A DNA stretch of 64,000 nt from Bisporella sp. PMI_857 (lineage: Eukaryota > Ascomycota > Leotiomycetes > Helotiales > Helotiaceae). Made by a program: the position numbers and the translations under genes. How positions within the stretch are numbered: position 1 is the stretch's first letter; every line of letters starts with the position of its first letter. The stretch is taken from NCBI GenBank assembly GCA_021307315.1, contig JAJSPD010000081.1:1-64000 (forward strand), given 5' to 3'. The notes under the pieces are model-generated. The model saw only the letters and a program-made list of their open reading frames with translations, made no database searches and had not been told where the DNA came from. Below, piece after piece: positions 34,302 through 47,789 of the stretch.

Positions 34302-35045
34302 ACCATTGGTCGCCTGATGCCTTGAACCAAGTAGCAAAGTAGCTTCCAATGTCCTCAGTGACCCCAAGATTCGGCCACGCGATAGCGAGCACCGCCAGGA
34401 GTTCTACAAATTGGCACATCTCCATCATAACGTTTTTTTTTTGGTTGGGGGGGGAGGGGGGGGCGGGCTTCTGCCTCCTTCACTCTGGGAGCGGATAGTT
34501 GGTACTGAGGGCCGCAGGTACCGCTTAAAACTGTTCAGTCTGTCTCGAGCAATATTTTCAAGTTATCTAGATCGATTTTCTTGCTATTTTTAATGTCCCT
34601 GTTGTTACCAAAGCAGTTGAATTTGTTCTACAAGACTCAACGCGGAGTAGCTGTAAATAAGTTCGTATTACCCAATTTAATTTACAGAAAGTCTTAAACC
34701 TGCTTTTGAAATTGTATCGTGTCCTGATCCAGACACTTATTTTAACTTTAAAAAGTAAAGAAAGTCAGACGTTTTTCTTTTGACAAAAACAGCGGTTTAC
34801 ACTACCGCTATAGTACTTAAATTTTCGAGCTCACTCTGTTTTATATATTACGTCACGCTACTAAACTGCTGCTCCAACTTACTGTTCGGTTTTAAACGAT
34901 TTTGCAGCTTTTACTTTATGTAAGCGAAAAGAAAAAGCTGGTATAACTACTGCTAGTGCTTGTATTCCTGTTTGTAGTAGTTATTTTCTAGGCTTTTAAG
35001 CGTTCCAGTTTTCTAAATTGTAAGAAAAGTTTATACTTAAACCTT
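34302..35045. other. gene-free stretch with homopolymers
   Basis: Contains a T11/G-rich tract at 34431-34466 and AT-rich sequence. No coding signal. Confidence 0.5.
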
Positions 35046-35050
35046 AAAAC

Positions 35051-35268
35051 TGTCACGACCCTGGCCCTATCTCGCGTAGAGCCCCTTAGGGCTCGGCCTT
35101 TTAGGGCTGGCCCCTGGTCAGTCTCCTGTATATAAAGCGCTGCTTTCCTTCCCTTCTTCTATCTGTAGCTTGTTCTCTTCGATATAACAATTGATAAACG
35201 TTCACACCTTTGAGTCCCTCTTCCTGAGATCTACGGATCAAGATCCCTGTTCGCCTTGAGTTGTTACA
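35051..35268 (+). mobile_element. solo LTR (copy A) with 5-bp target duplication
   Basis: 218 bp beginning TGTCACGACC and ending GTTGTTACA, so TG...CA ends. It is flanked by identical AAAAC at 35046-35050 and 35269-35273. It contains a TATATAAAG box (about 35130). It is homologous to the inverted copy at 27812-28032. The perfect duplication with no internal region is what LTR-LTR recombination leaves behind. Confidence 0.87.
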
Positions 35269-35273
35269 AAAAC

Positions 35274-38200
35274 GGTCCTAACAAAGTTTGTTTACGTTTT
35301 TAAACTGTCATGTCAATTTGACAGACCCGGCCTTGAAATCTTGGCAGAAAAACTGGAAAAAGAATTTCAGCATAATTTAGTATAATAAGTATTATTATGG
35401 GAACACCCGGGTCGTAGTAATTACTTATGCTTTAACCTGATGGCATGCACGCATGTGTTTCATTGTGCAATACTCGTCGAGGTTGGTGGATAAGTCTCTG
35501 TTGTTGGCTGTTCTTGATTCTTGTAAGCTCTTGTTCTAAGGGGTTGAGTAAGATTGAGGTACCACGTTTCAGGTGCTCGTCACATGATCATAACTACATA
35601 CAAATGGCTACTAACAATTATAAGCTGCATTTATAACAGCTCTCTGTTAACTGTAGTTAACTCCAGCCATTTATCGACCTCGGCCAGTAATATAAATGTC
35701 GTTAACTTATCAGGCGGCGTCTCTAATGAGATTTTGTTGTCACCGCTTTGCCCTTTGTAGGACCAGCGATATCAAGGTTGTGGTGGTGGTCGGAGCACCT
35801 TAGGCACCCCGAGGCCTTCAGTTCCCCTGGTTGTGTACTTTTTATTGAAGCTCAAAGCTGCAAACTTATTAGCGAGGTTCTTAGGTGGCTTATCTGGGTA
35901 CGTCATTGTCATTGTGCTGAGTAGGTGGACTGGCGGCTGTAAAGTTGTAAATAGTCAAAGAGGATCTTTAAATGCACGGTATTAAAATGTTGGAAAGGGC
36001 CGATGGCGAAAAAGAGAATTTGAATTGTAATATGTTGTGTCTTGCGCAGCCTGGTTGCTTTGGCATAGGTACGTGAATAAGGTCTATTGTAAGATAAGGT
36101 AAGGTGATATGAATTATGTAAAGCAGCAGTAAAAAGAGTTGTGAGAGTTTATATATATTGACAAGAGCCCCCTTGCACTATATAACCTACTAGAAAAGAG
36201 GCAACAATTGGTATACATACAACGTAGTACAAAAAAAAGCAATCGCCACATATCTGCCAAACTGCTCTCGACTAAGCATTCGATCCAGAACAACACTGTC
36301 AAGATGTTAGACCTATAAGCTGACAAAACAGTATACAACAACAATAACGTGTACAAGGACAACTGTCCACTGTTGGAGGTATTACAGACGTCCGTCCTGG
36401 TCAATATTGACCTTTATAATCTCAAATGAAGATACAACCGGGACGTATAATAGCAGAAAATCCTACTCTACGGAGGGGTAGCAGCGCCCTGAGACACCCC
36501 GTATAATGCATTGAAAATCAGGTCTTGTCCGCTATTGGGTGTTTATAGAGGACCAGCTAAGCACTAATTCGCGCATAAATACTGAAAAGAGCAGTTCGAG
36601 CGCCTGTCTTCTCTCAACACGGTCGATATTAAAGATAACCTTGTTTACTCAGACCTGTTGATAAAGCGAACGCAGACTGGCTTATCTGATATATGGCAGA
36701 AAGAACATAACAACAGCAAGATCACCTGTTTGAGCAGGGAGATTCCTATGAATGAAGCTGCTTGTTCCCTCCGAGATATCCTGCGGTCGTCTCTTAAAAG
36801 ATCACGATACGCCTTTCTTCTTTAGGCTGCAGGTGCAGCATGTCGATAGAGCCGTGTCCACCATCGGCATAGAGGCGAGCAACCGAATGTAGAAAAAGTA
36901 TACTGGCTAATTTGAAAAACAAAAAGTGTATCTCGCCAGAATTCGATGTTGAAGGCCAATCGCCTAAGTATTATAAAAATCGGTTTAAAAATAAAGCAGT
37001 ACATCAGCCTGTCTAGACTATTTTTCAACTAAAACAACGAAAACATAAAAGAACTAGTATTTTACTCTAATAATCTAAAAGAAATAATAAAGAGTTTGTG
37101 CAAAGAAATCTTGCTATACACAATTTAACTGTCGGTAGAGTCCATGAGTGAAAACATTGGCCGAAGCCATTCACACACTACAACTCTACTAGGCAGTTTA
37201 TTTCGACATGAAACGGATCTTAGGAGAGAGCTAGGAGGTTATGTGATCCAATTTCATCTATCCCAGCTACTCAATAAGATCAAAGATTACGCTTCCCCCT
37301 ACTAAGAGATGTATTATCTCAAGAATATCCAACGTGCTACTCAAGTCCCACCAGTCTATCAAGTCCCTCGGGACCCTCGGTCAAAGCACAGCCTTCCTTT
37401 CTTGCCTAGAAAATCAGAATTAAGCTCGAAACTTTTTCAGTGGGCGCTTACATAGCTAAACGCCGCGCTGGAGATGGATTCAAGTACAGCTTTCGGCAAA
37501 ACTATTCACATTCTCGAGAGCTACAGTAACTGGGCTCGATACTGTTGCTATTTGCCTAGTAAACAAATTGGTGCGTCGGCTGAGGATTATAGCGTAGTAC
37601 GTTTCTGGAATACGAAAACAAGTCAAAGTACAGCCTAGATTTAACTTGAGTAGTTACATTCACCAAGTGCTGTTATTCAGTAACCAGCTTTCAGTGACGG
37701 CCTCCGGTAGGACTATTTGGAGTTGGGATGCATTTGCCGAAACACAGCTCAGGTTTTTAGTAGCTAAGTCGATGAGCGATTATTTCGAAGACATCAATTT
37801 TTTGCTAAACAAAAAAAAAAAGCTGTAGCGAAAAGAAGCAAAATAACCGTCTAGAAAGTTCTAGCTGACCGAGAAACAAACTAATAAGCCGAATCGACTT
37901 GGAATCCGAAAAATAACGCAAATTACGAAGTCCGGTCTGTAAAGTTCAGTCCGGACGGAGCCCTGATGGCCGCCTACACCCTCTCTGCAAAAATTTTCTT
38001 CCGTAATGTGGAAAGCGGCAAGACGCGTCGCAACTTGAAAGGCTCGTGGTTAGGTTTTCCCTGAATATTGGTAACAACTAAATTTTGACAAAAAATTGTC
38101 AATATCGGACAAGCAAGGCAATTTTGATCCTATAAAGACTGATCGCCCAGATACTGAGCCGCTTATAGCATACTGGCACGTCGTTTCTCTCGCGCATGCT

Positions 38201-38951
38201 AGATTCATTGGCTATTAACCTTTCAAGTACAGCGGGAAATTTTAGTTCGAAAGCGTTTTCTATAGGGATGAGTACACAATTTCAATAAGGACGCTTAGTA
38301 TCTTCTGGCATGACGATAACGACGCCGAGTGCCGCAACATTGTAATACAAGCCTTCTGGACCCCTAAATTCCCAGTATGTAGCCAATCAAGTCACCATCA
38401 CTGCTTTGGAGGTCGTTATGTCAGTTGAAAACCACAGGATTTAGGTCTGCCCTAGGCAGTATGAATCTTAAGCACGATTGTAGGACAGTTATAGTAAACA
38501 ACTATCTTTTTTCGAATAACGGAAACAAACTCGGGTTAATAAACATGAGAGGATAGTCTAAGAGCGAATATTGCCTATGCGCGTCTTATATCTAGGGAAA
38601 GCACAGATATTGTAGAATGTGCTAAGCAGACGGCTTGCAAGACTTTCTCGAAGATCCTCCTATCGGACGCTCCGTCTCCCAAGTCGCCTGGCTCGAAGTG
38701 GCACAATATTGTGAGGGTTTGTAACCTGTATAAATTCATAAACTTGTCGGGCGGTTTAATTACTTTATATGACTTGATTTGGGTTATAGTAAGTTATTTA
38801 TAATATTCTACTTTTGAAGAAAACATGAAAATAATTAAAATTTTAAGTGAAATATATTTCAAATGTTAATAAAAACTTGACCTTGCTCAATTTATTTTCC
38901 TAATAATATTGCTTTCCTTTCTCCTTAATAATAATACACTAAGCATCTACA
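35274..38951. other. gene-free region of 3.7 kb
   Basis: All frames are broken by frequent stops and the longest is under 100 codons. I looked for reverse transcriptase, integrase and transposase motifs and found none I could defend. It may be eroded transposon sequence. It separates the methyltransferase/M20 pair from the P450/FAS part of the cluster. Confidence 0.55.
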
Positions 38952-40751
38952 CTAAATACCCTCTCGGAAAGAAAACTGCAACATGGGGCCATTTTTGGCT
39001 CCAGTTATGTGATCTCTCAATTTAAATTCGCACTCCTCCTTGTCATTGATCTTCCCAGAATGAAACCTCTCATCCTCATCCCTAAACTCAAATTTCCACA
39101 ACAACACTGAGGCAGTAAGCATCAATTCCAAATACGCCAATGGCTTTCCAATACAACTTCGTGGGCCCACACCAAACGGACCATACGGCGCCACTCCCGT
39201 ATCTATTCGCGCTTCGGTACCCTTCAGCCATCTTTGTGGTCGCCAGACATCTGGCTCAGGATAATAGGCAGCGTTATGATGCATAGCATAGACACCCGTG
39301 CCGACGTCGAAACCGGCTGGAATAGGGACACCGTCAATGATAGCCCCGCCTGAACCAACCTCGCGCCACAAAGAGCCTCCAGCGGGAGGGGCGGCACGCA
39401 AGGTCTCATCCAGGCACGCACGAAGATAGACGCAGGAGTTTAGCTTGGGGCCGGCGCGGATTTCAGAGAGTGAGGTAAAGGTACTACGGATTTCAGAGGT
39501 GGCGAGATTGTAGGCGTCGGTATTGCGGGAGAGGTAGAAGAGGAGGGCAGCGAGAGTTGTTGAGGTTGTGTCACTCCCTGTAGCAAGTTAGTGCGTATTA
39601 CGAATTTTCTCCCCTGAACGCAATCAACATACCAGCTACAACAAGAGTAGCACTTTCTGCTGCGATCTCGTTCGTGGTAAATTTTTCACCGGTCTCTGGA
39701 TCATGCACGTTTTGTACCAAGGAAAGAATGTCCTTATAGTCCGATTTTTGCTTGATAGACGACTAGTGACCATTTCTGCTACAAATTTCACGAAACTGTC
39801 CCGAGCTTTAATGGATGCGGGGAATAGCTTTTTATCAAGTCTCCAGAAGCGGAGTTCAGCAGCCTGCACTAGAACGCTGACTCGAACATTCGATCCTTCT
39901 ATCGCCTGGGGGATGTGTTGGTAGTCAGGCTTCTCGATAGCATTGTAGCTTCGGCTGAAGACGATATCGGCCATCATGTCAAACGCAAGATACTCGCCTA
40001 GATATTGTTGTCAGTCGCAAGCATGCAGGAGAGGTTTGACAGGGGATGCAAAGAAATCTGGATTTACATTCTCGTGACATGTTCCAAACCGTTGACCATT
40101 TTCCATTACCTTTGTCCCCCACAGGAGATATTTTTTTGGTGAACTTCTCGATTTGGGTCAATATCGCTGGTTCAAAACCTCGAAGAGCGCTCTCAGAAAA
40201 CCCTTGGCTTAAAATACGGCGCCGGACTCCATGTAGCGCCTTGTCTCGGAGGGTTACAAGATTTGGTGCCCTATGGACCATCTGGTTGTAGACATCCGAT
40301 TTAATAACATTACTCTGATGGCCGTAGATATCTTTTATTAAGTAACTAGATGTCAATAAGATCTTCCTAATTTGGGGAGAACTGCTGGAGGTTACCTTTG
40401 AATCCAGAAGCGCTATTAAATAAAACTCTGTTCGGAGCATATCGAACCTGGCTACCTGAAAAGTTATCTTAGGTGGAGTCTTAAATTTCGTGCTTTGCAA
40501 CTTACCATACTTTACATGGCATCTGTGAATATCCTCGTGAAAGTCTCCTGTCCATGCATGATAGCCTCCATAAAGATTACTTATTCTGCCAAATAATGGC
40601 CCCGGAATTTTTGATAGAGGGTGAAAATAGAGGCGATAAACGCATATGGATATAACCTATATTCGCGACCACAATCAATCATCAACTCTTAAAGAATTTT
40701 GTGAAAATATACATAAATAACCCCTAGCCCGGCCGAGATACCCAACCACAT
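38952..40751 (-). CDS. cytochrome P450 monooxygenase, one frame break
   Basis: Starts at an ATG at 40751 with a short hydrophobic anchor (MWLGISAGLGVIY, then an intron, then VISICVYRLYFHP) followed by the Pro-rich hinge LSKIPGP. Further on: KDIYGH and HGVRRRILSQGFS (helix C), the I-helix AGSDTTSTT after an intron, ETLR (ExxR) and the haem loop FGVGPRSCIGKP with its Cys. About five introns are inferred from family-like joins. Near 39757 the frame shifts by one base at an A5 run. It is an ER-membrane enzyme. It is divergent from the FAS alpha gene, so it plausibly oxidises the fatty chain of the 2-aminodecanoate-type residue, as P450s in the apicidin cluster are thought to do; another precursor is equally possible. 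Confidence 0.87.
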
Positions 40752-42121
40752 GGTTGCCTTGGCTAGTACCTCGCCTTTTGTAAAATCCATCTTTATGGTA
40801 GTGATCGAATTTGCAGTAATGAAAATGTGAGGACCGCTCCAAAGTATGATAGATCAGTGCTTTTAGATCAAGCACATGCTCCAAAACACGTGACCAGAAC
40901 AACAAAAATTCATGTCGCTGCCGTCCGGCATGTTGCACCCCATTAAAGTCATGCCATGCGCGATCGGTCCAAGAGCTGATACTTCTAACCTCATTTCTAC
41001 ATAATTTCATGTGGATAACTTGCGTAGTCAGCATGCAGTCGATTAGTAGAGGTTAGACTCGCTGACTGTAAACGGTTGGTTGTAAACGCATGTTGAAATA
41101 ACCGTGTTGTAAGCTTAGCGACAATCACGCATGTAGCATTTTAATTATGGGTTTCTCAAAAATTTGGTATATTAGATCTGAAAATCGATAAGCCTAGCGA
41201 TTAAATTAATGCTGAAAAAATTGTTTAGAAATAGCGGCACACGGACTTCAGTCTTACAGAAGTCCTGCCGTTGCTCATCGTGTCCTCTCGCTGCGTAACT
41301 ATTGAAAGCCAAGAGTGAATTTTACAACTTTACAATATCAGATCAGACCATAGTAAAGGGAAAGTGTATATTGATTTTACAGGCGTTTGGGTATGTCCTG
41401 TTACCTGCGCCAGGGGTTATAAACAATTCGGCCAACGTGGCATAAAAGACCATAAAGTAGTTTTTCTTTGGGGTATTCCCTCTACCTAAATCCTGTCAGC
41501 GGTAATTTCATGACATTTACACAAGGGTACGGCTTAACTCCGTACAATAGTGGCGGAAACAGTCATCTGAGTAATGCTTGCTTTTTTATTAAGTCCTTAT
41601 ATACGATAATTCTCACCTAGATATGAGATTAGTACCAATCCGTTGTAGCTGCTTACTTTCCTAATCCAAAATTACAGCCTATACAGTAAGTAACCTTTGG
41701 TTGTGACTGAGAAGGGTACATATTTCGTTGAAATGCTAAAAACGGCCTATGTCACTTATATTCCCGTACCCAGTAGGCAGAAGTCTGTAATTTTGCTAGT
41801 AGTGTTTGCTAGGGAATTTTGTAATAAACGAGTACTCGTCTAATAATATCTTGCGATCTTGTTATTATTCCCCGGAGCCCGTTTGCTGTTCCCTACAGGG
41901 GTCGGCATTCTTGGAAAGGACATCATACCCCAGAATAGCCTTTACCGCTACCCATTTTTAAAAATCACTACCTGAGATACTTTTTATACAAACATAACTC
42001 CATTTTTCGGACTGCTTTTCCAGCCTATCCTTGCTCAACCAACCATTGATCCAGAACAATACTCAAGCGCAAACGGGACTGTAGCCTTCGTTCTAGGCAC
42101 ATCCTCGCTCTCGAGGTAAAG
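40752..42121. promoter_or_regulatory. bidirectional promoter of P450 and FAS alpha
   Basis: 1.37 kb between divergent starts. No convincing ORF. No exact match to the HC-toxin tox-box (ATCTCNCGNA) or apicidin box (TGACGTGA) was seen by eye. Co-regulation of the two genes is inferred from the layout. Confidence 0.5.
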
Positions 42122-45100
42122 ATGGTCTCAAAGAATGAGACAGATCGCACTTATACATTGGTACTAGAGCTCTTAGCGTAAGTCTTCTACCTTTGTCAAA
42201 GGATTCCGAATCTGGAAATCTGTTTTCACGGTAGCCTATCTCTACTCGAAATCGACTCGAAAAGCTCTAAAAGTCACCTACAGCAAGGATACAAAATTAT
42301 ATAGAAGCAAGAGCTAATGGTTATTCATTTTTAATAGTCACCAGTTCGCATATCCTGTACAATGGTGAGTTTCCCATCCTTTCCCATACCTTCCTAAAAG
42401 AGGTAGTTATATCTCATGATTAAACATGTTGATCTACTTCGAATATGTAAAACCAACATGCTGACAGATGGATGGTAAAGGATTGAAACACAAGATCAAA
42501 TTTTAGGGGGGAAGGAGATTGAGCGTCTCATCGAGATTGGGCCATCAAATACACTCACTGGGCTGGCAAAACAAACCATTGAAACGAAATACCGAGACCA
42601 TGACATTGCCCTGTCAATCCAAAGGCAGCTCTTAAACCTCAAAACCAACGCAAATGATATCTACTATATGGCTGCAGAGCCTATAGAGATCCCGAAACAA
42701 GAACCTACTATAACCGATACAAAACCTGCTGCTCAAGCTCCGTCGCCTGAGCTTACTACGACAGCACCCAAGCCATCCAGTCTCTTGTCTGGACAGGGTG
42801 GGCCAGATTTCAAATCAATTGCGACAGCTGAGGATGTGCCGGTGAAAGCAGAAGATATAGTTCTTACTATTATTGCTCAGAAGTTGAAAAAGTCTATCGG
42901 GGATATTTCGCTTGGCAATACTATCAAAGCGCTCGTTGGTGGTATGAGGTCCATGGAATAGATCGTCACGAAAATAAAGCTGATTTCAAACCTCCTAGGT
43001 CGCTCCACTTTGGAGAATGAAATTGTCGGAGACCTTCTTAGTGAATTCAGTAATATGCCTGAGAGATCCGAGGAGCTCAGTTTGAATGATTTGGTAGAAA
43101 CCCTTTCCACCACAAATGCTAAAAGACGGCTCGGCAAGCAGACAAATAGCCTAGTGCAACATGTTATTAGTACCAGAATGCCGGGAGACTTTGGTATAGC
43201 AAGGCTGAGGAAGTATCTTGAAGGTCGTTGGGGTTTTCTATCTGGCCGCCAAGATACAGTACTTCTATCTGCAGTTTCGTCACCTCCCAAAAGTCGGCTT
43301 CAGGATCTAAAGGAAGTTAGTGCTTATCTGGATTTCTTGGTCAAAGAATATGCGCAAGCTGCTGGATTGACACTAGGAGAAGCGCCACGGGAGCGCGAAC
43401 CTGATGCCCAAGTCAATCCAAGAGCCTTAAATAATCTTGTTCGGAGACAGGAGCGGCTGGCACAACAGGAATTAAAAGCTTACGCTGAATATCTCAAAGT
43501 TGACCTCCATGCGGATGTCAAGTCTGCAGAGCACTCGGAAAGAGCCATATTGGATCTTCAGAAACAGTTAGATTTGTGGGTAGCTGAACATGGTGAGGTG
43601 TATGCTAATGGTATCACTCCAGTGTTTGATCCAAAGAAGCTTAGAGAATACTCATCTTACTGGAATTGGGTGTCACAAGACCTCATAGCTACTTTCTACG
43701 ATATCAGCCGAGGAACGTTAAAACTTGACGGTGAAGTTATTGATAATATTACATACCGGATGACCAATAAATCAAGCACAAGGCTAGTGGAGTCAATAAG
43801 ATACCTGTTGGCGCAATGTTTCGATGAAAAACACAAGGCCTTTTACACACTCCTTCTTCAGGCTGTTAATCAGTCGCTTGCATCTATTCCAGTTTTCAAA
43901 AGTATCATAAATTTTCCTGGCCCTCGAACAACTATCGACGAGGTTGGCAATATTAAATACTCTGAGTACCCAAGGTGCGAAGATGCATCAAAGAAAGATT
44001 TTGGTGAATTGGCTCTTCGGCTTCCACATATCAAACGTAAGGATGGCAAAGAATGGACATTTGATTCCGCAATAACCATACTGTACAACAAAGCTATCGG
44101 TCAAATCTCAAGCACTGGTCTCTCATTCGCAAAAAAAATGGTTCTCCTAACTGGGGCTGGAACCAACTCTATTGGTGTAGAGCTACTGAAAGGCCTTCTC
44201 GCTGGTGGGGCACAAGTCATGGTTACGACAAATAGCTTTTCACCCGAAGCAGCTCTCAGGTACCAGAAGATCTACCAAGTCCACGGCTCTAAAGGCTCCA
44301 AACTAGTTCTTGTTCCGTTCAATCAAGGTAGCCAGCAGGATATCGAATCTCTGGTTAGTTATATTTACAGCAAGCAACCAGGCCTCGGTTGGGATCTTGA
44401 TGTTATCATTCCATTCGCCGCCATCGCTGTCACAGGGAGAGAGATAGACGACATTGACTCCAAGAGCGAGATAGCACAACGTATCATGCTGACAAATGTT
44501 ATACGACTTCTCGGGGCTATCAAAAGACATAAGGAGGCTGCAGGCTATCGAACACGGCCCACTCATGCTATACTTCCCCTGTCACCTAACCACGGTGTCT
44601 TTGGGGGTGATGGACTATATGCCGAGTCAAAGATGGCACTCGAAAGTCTGCTTGAAAAATGGCATTCTGAGAAATGGAGCGATTATATATCCATCTGTGG
44701 TATTTCGATAGGTTGGACTCGTGGTACTGGTCTGATGCATCAGAACGACATAGTGGCCGAGGAGATTGAGAAACTTGGCGTCAGGACATTTTCCCGAGCA
44801 GAAATGGCTCTCAGCATTCTGGCCTTGTTGAGTCGGCCTTTGGTCGAATTTTGCCAAGAAGAACCGCTCTACGCCGATTTCAACGGCGGTCTTGATACAG
44901 TACCAGATCTCCCAAACAAGTTAAATGCAATCCAGCATAGTAATAATAGCCTAAGCGATATCCGTAGAGCCGTTGCGGCGGAATTAGCGATTGACAACGG
45001 ATCTGCTCTGAAAGCGACCGAGTCAATCAAAAATGGACCTGATGCTATGAACAAGCGTCCGAAGATCGAGCTCGGATTTCCGGCGTTGCCAAATTATGAA

Positions 45101-47305
45101 ACGGATATTCAGCCACTTCGCTCCAAGCTGGATTCCATGGTCTCACTTGACCACACTGTTGTCATTGTAGGCTTTTCTGAGCTAGGACCTTGCGGAAATT
45201 CTCGCACTCGCTGGGAAATGGAAGCATATGACGAATTCTCCCTCGAAGGATGCACAGAAATGGCTTGGATCATGGGCCTTATAAAGTTTTCCAAAGCCTC
45301 AGGTAATAAACCGGCCGGATGGGTTGATGTCAAGTCAGGAGAGTCAATTGAGGAATATGACGTGAAAGTGCGTTATGAGGCGTACATACGCGAGCATTCA
45401 GGCATCCGACTCATTGAGCCAACTCTTTTCGACAAGTACGATCCCGACAGGAAGCAAGTGATACAAGAAATTATCGTACAAGAAGATCTTGCACCATTTG
45501 AAACCTCTAAGGATACTGCAGTCGGCTTCAAGAGAGAACACGGAGACAAGGTAGAAGTATTTCCAGGCCAGGAGTCCGACTCTTACACTGTGGTCATGAA
45601 AAAAGGGGCGACAATACTTATTCCCAAAGCCGTAAAGGTAAGAAATAATGTGGCGGCACAAATTCCCCTGGGATGGAATCCGCGGACGTATGGCATTTCG
45701 GACGATATTATCGGCCAGGTTGATCCGATCACCTTATATTTCCTTGTATCAACCGTTGAAGCCCTACTCTCAGCTGGAATCACAGATACTTATGAAATCT
45801 ACAAGTACATACATGTCTCCCAACTTGGCAATTGCCTTGGGACTGGTGCCGGTGGAATGTCGTCCACAGCAAAAATGTACCGGGATCGGTTCCAAGAGAG
45901 GCCTGTGCAAAATGATATTCTGCAAGAGACATTTTTAAATACTGTTGGAGCTTGGGTTAATATGCTATTGCTCTCATCATGTGGACCAAATAAGACAGCC
46001 GTTGGAGCCTGCGCAACTTCTTTAGAATCACTTGACACAGCTTACGATCTCATTCTTGCAGGCAAAGCAAAGATGTGTTTTGTGGGTAGCGTTGACGATT
46101 TCGCAGAAGACGTATCTCTGGGGTTTGCGAGCATGAACGCAACTAGTAATGCCGATCTGGAGCGCGAGGCTGGTCGGACTCCTAAGGAGATGTCACGACC
46201 GGCTGCCTCATCGAGAAAAGGATTCATGGAATCTCACGGATCAGGGGTCCAAATAGCTTGTACCGCAAAGCTTGCAATTGATATGGGACTGCCAATACAT
46301 GGCATCATTGCTTTTACGGGGACCTCTAGTGATAAAGCCAGTCGCTCTGTCCCAGCTCCAGGCAAAGGGGTATTGGCAAATGTAAAAGAATCCCCAGCTC
46401 AGTTCTCATCGCCACTTCTTAATATCGAATATCGCCGGCGCCAAATTGACAGGCGACGACAACAAATCATTAATTTCAAAGAGGTAGAGCTCATTCATCT
46501 TGAGGACACGATTGTGGATCTTAAGGCCAAAGATACCCACTTCAATGTGTCTGAATATCGAACATATATGGTTAACCAAATTGATTTCCAAGTTCAGATG
46601 CAGGAACAAGATATGCTTAACTCTTTTGGAAACCACTTCTGGCGTAACCACCCGGAGATCTCACCCATTAAGGGTGCGTTAGCAACGTGGGGTCTCAGTA
46701 TCAACGATGTGACAGTAGCTTCTTTCCACGGAACTTCAACTGTCATGAACGAAAAGAATGAATGCTCTATCATCCAACAACAGCTTTCTCATCTTGGGCG
46801 TACCAAAGGGAATCGCATCCTCGGCGTGTTCCAGAAGAATCTCACCGGTCACCCCAAAGGACCTGCCGGTGCCTGGATGCTCAACGGCTGTCTGCAGATG
46901 TTAGGTGCGGGGCTCGTCCCCGGGAACCGCAACTTGGATAATCTAGACTCTGGATTCGAAGAGTACGATTACATCACGTTTCCGAACCACAACATCCAGA
47001 CGAATGGCATCAAGGCCTTCTCTGTGACCTCGTTTGGCTTTGGCCAGAAGGGTGCCCAGGTGATTGGCGTGCACCCCAAATATCTGTATGCTACGATTCC
47101 GAAGGATGTGTTTGATGATTATGTGAAGAGGCTGAAGAAGAGGCGGGCGTTAGCCACGGTGGCATTTCATGAAGCCTTGCTTGAAAATAATATGTTTGTC
47201 GCGAAGGACAGCCCGCCGTACGATGTTCTAAACGAGACGCAGACACTCCTGAATCCAAATGCCAGGTTGGGGGAGGGTGACGGGCATAGCTTAGCAGTAG
47301 GATAG
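42122..47305 (+). CDS. dedicated fatty acid synthase alpha subunit without phosphopantetheinyl transferase, APS5-like
   Basis: Four exons (42122-42177, 42338-42364, 42481-42941, 42999-47305), about 1616 aa. The small first exons rebuild the FAS alpha N-terminus (HQFAYPVQWIETQD). The acyl-carrier domain follows a Pro/Ala linker and keeps its Ser (GRSTLENEI). The ketoreductase has TGAGTNSIG and a YAESK active site. The ketosynthase has GACATS (Cys, about 46010), FHGTST (His) and GHPKGP (His/Lys). The protein stops after the ketosynthase with LNPNARLGEGDG and has no C-terminal phosphopantetheinyl transferase. Housekeeping fungal alpha subunits are about 1850-1890 aa and contain that domain. It should pair with a beta subunit, not in this window, to supply a medium-chain acyl backbone. 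The frame is intact throughout. Confidence 0.92.
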
Positions 47306-47661
47306 AAATTTTAGATAGAAAATGTCGAAGTCAATAGTTGGTCCGAATTTCTTTACTATCCTCACCTAATAAGCGCTTGCACTTATTAACGTGCAACGTT
47401 GATAGCACTATACAAAATCTCGTGAAAGATTATTAATGAAAGTATTCTGAAAATCCCCAGTCCTTCCCATTAACTACTCTCTCGTCTGAGCGGGGATGGA
47501 GGCTTTGCGCTGGATAGCATGAGGGAAAGTGACCTTGTATGAGTCGTTGAGCAGGTAGCAGATTTGAGGCGTTTTGAGATATTGTAAGGTTTTGCGGCTA
47601 GTATCAATAATATTGAAGTGATAAAAGAGATATGACTTCGGGAGATCTCTTATCTTGGTAT

Positions 47662-47663
<2 letters not shown>

Positions 47664-47703
<40 letters not shown>
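47664..47703. repeat. (AT)n microsatellite
   Basis: About 20 uninterrupted AT/TA dinucleotides downstream of the FAS gene. Short frames here encode only Ile-Tyr runs. Confidence 0.95.
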
Positions 47704-47705
<2 letters not shown>

Positions 47706-47789
47706 TTCCCTTCCCATCTGCTCCTGTTACAAGTTGCTTTGTGGTTGTCCAAAAGTTTTCACTGAGGTCGATTTTACAGAACCATTCTC

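Noticed and set aside
35274..38951. A retrotransposon body between the LTR and the P450
   Set aside because: No reverse transcriptase, integrase or protease motif could be supported in any frame, so I describe it only as gene-free sequence.
46232..46241. Another match to the tox-box consensus (ATCTCACGGA)
   Set aside because: It lies inside FAS alpha coding sequence and fits the number of matches expected by chance.
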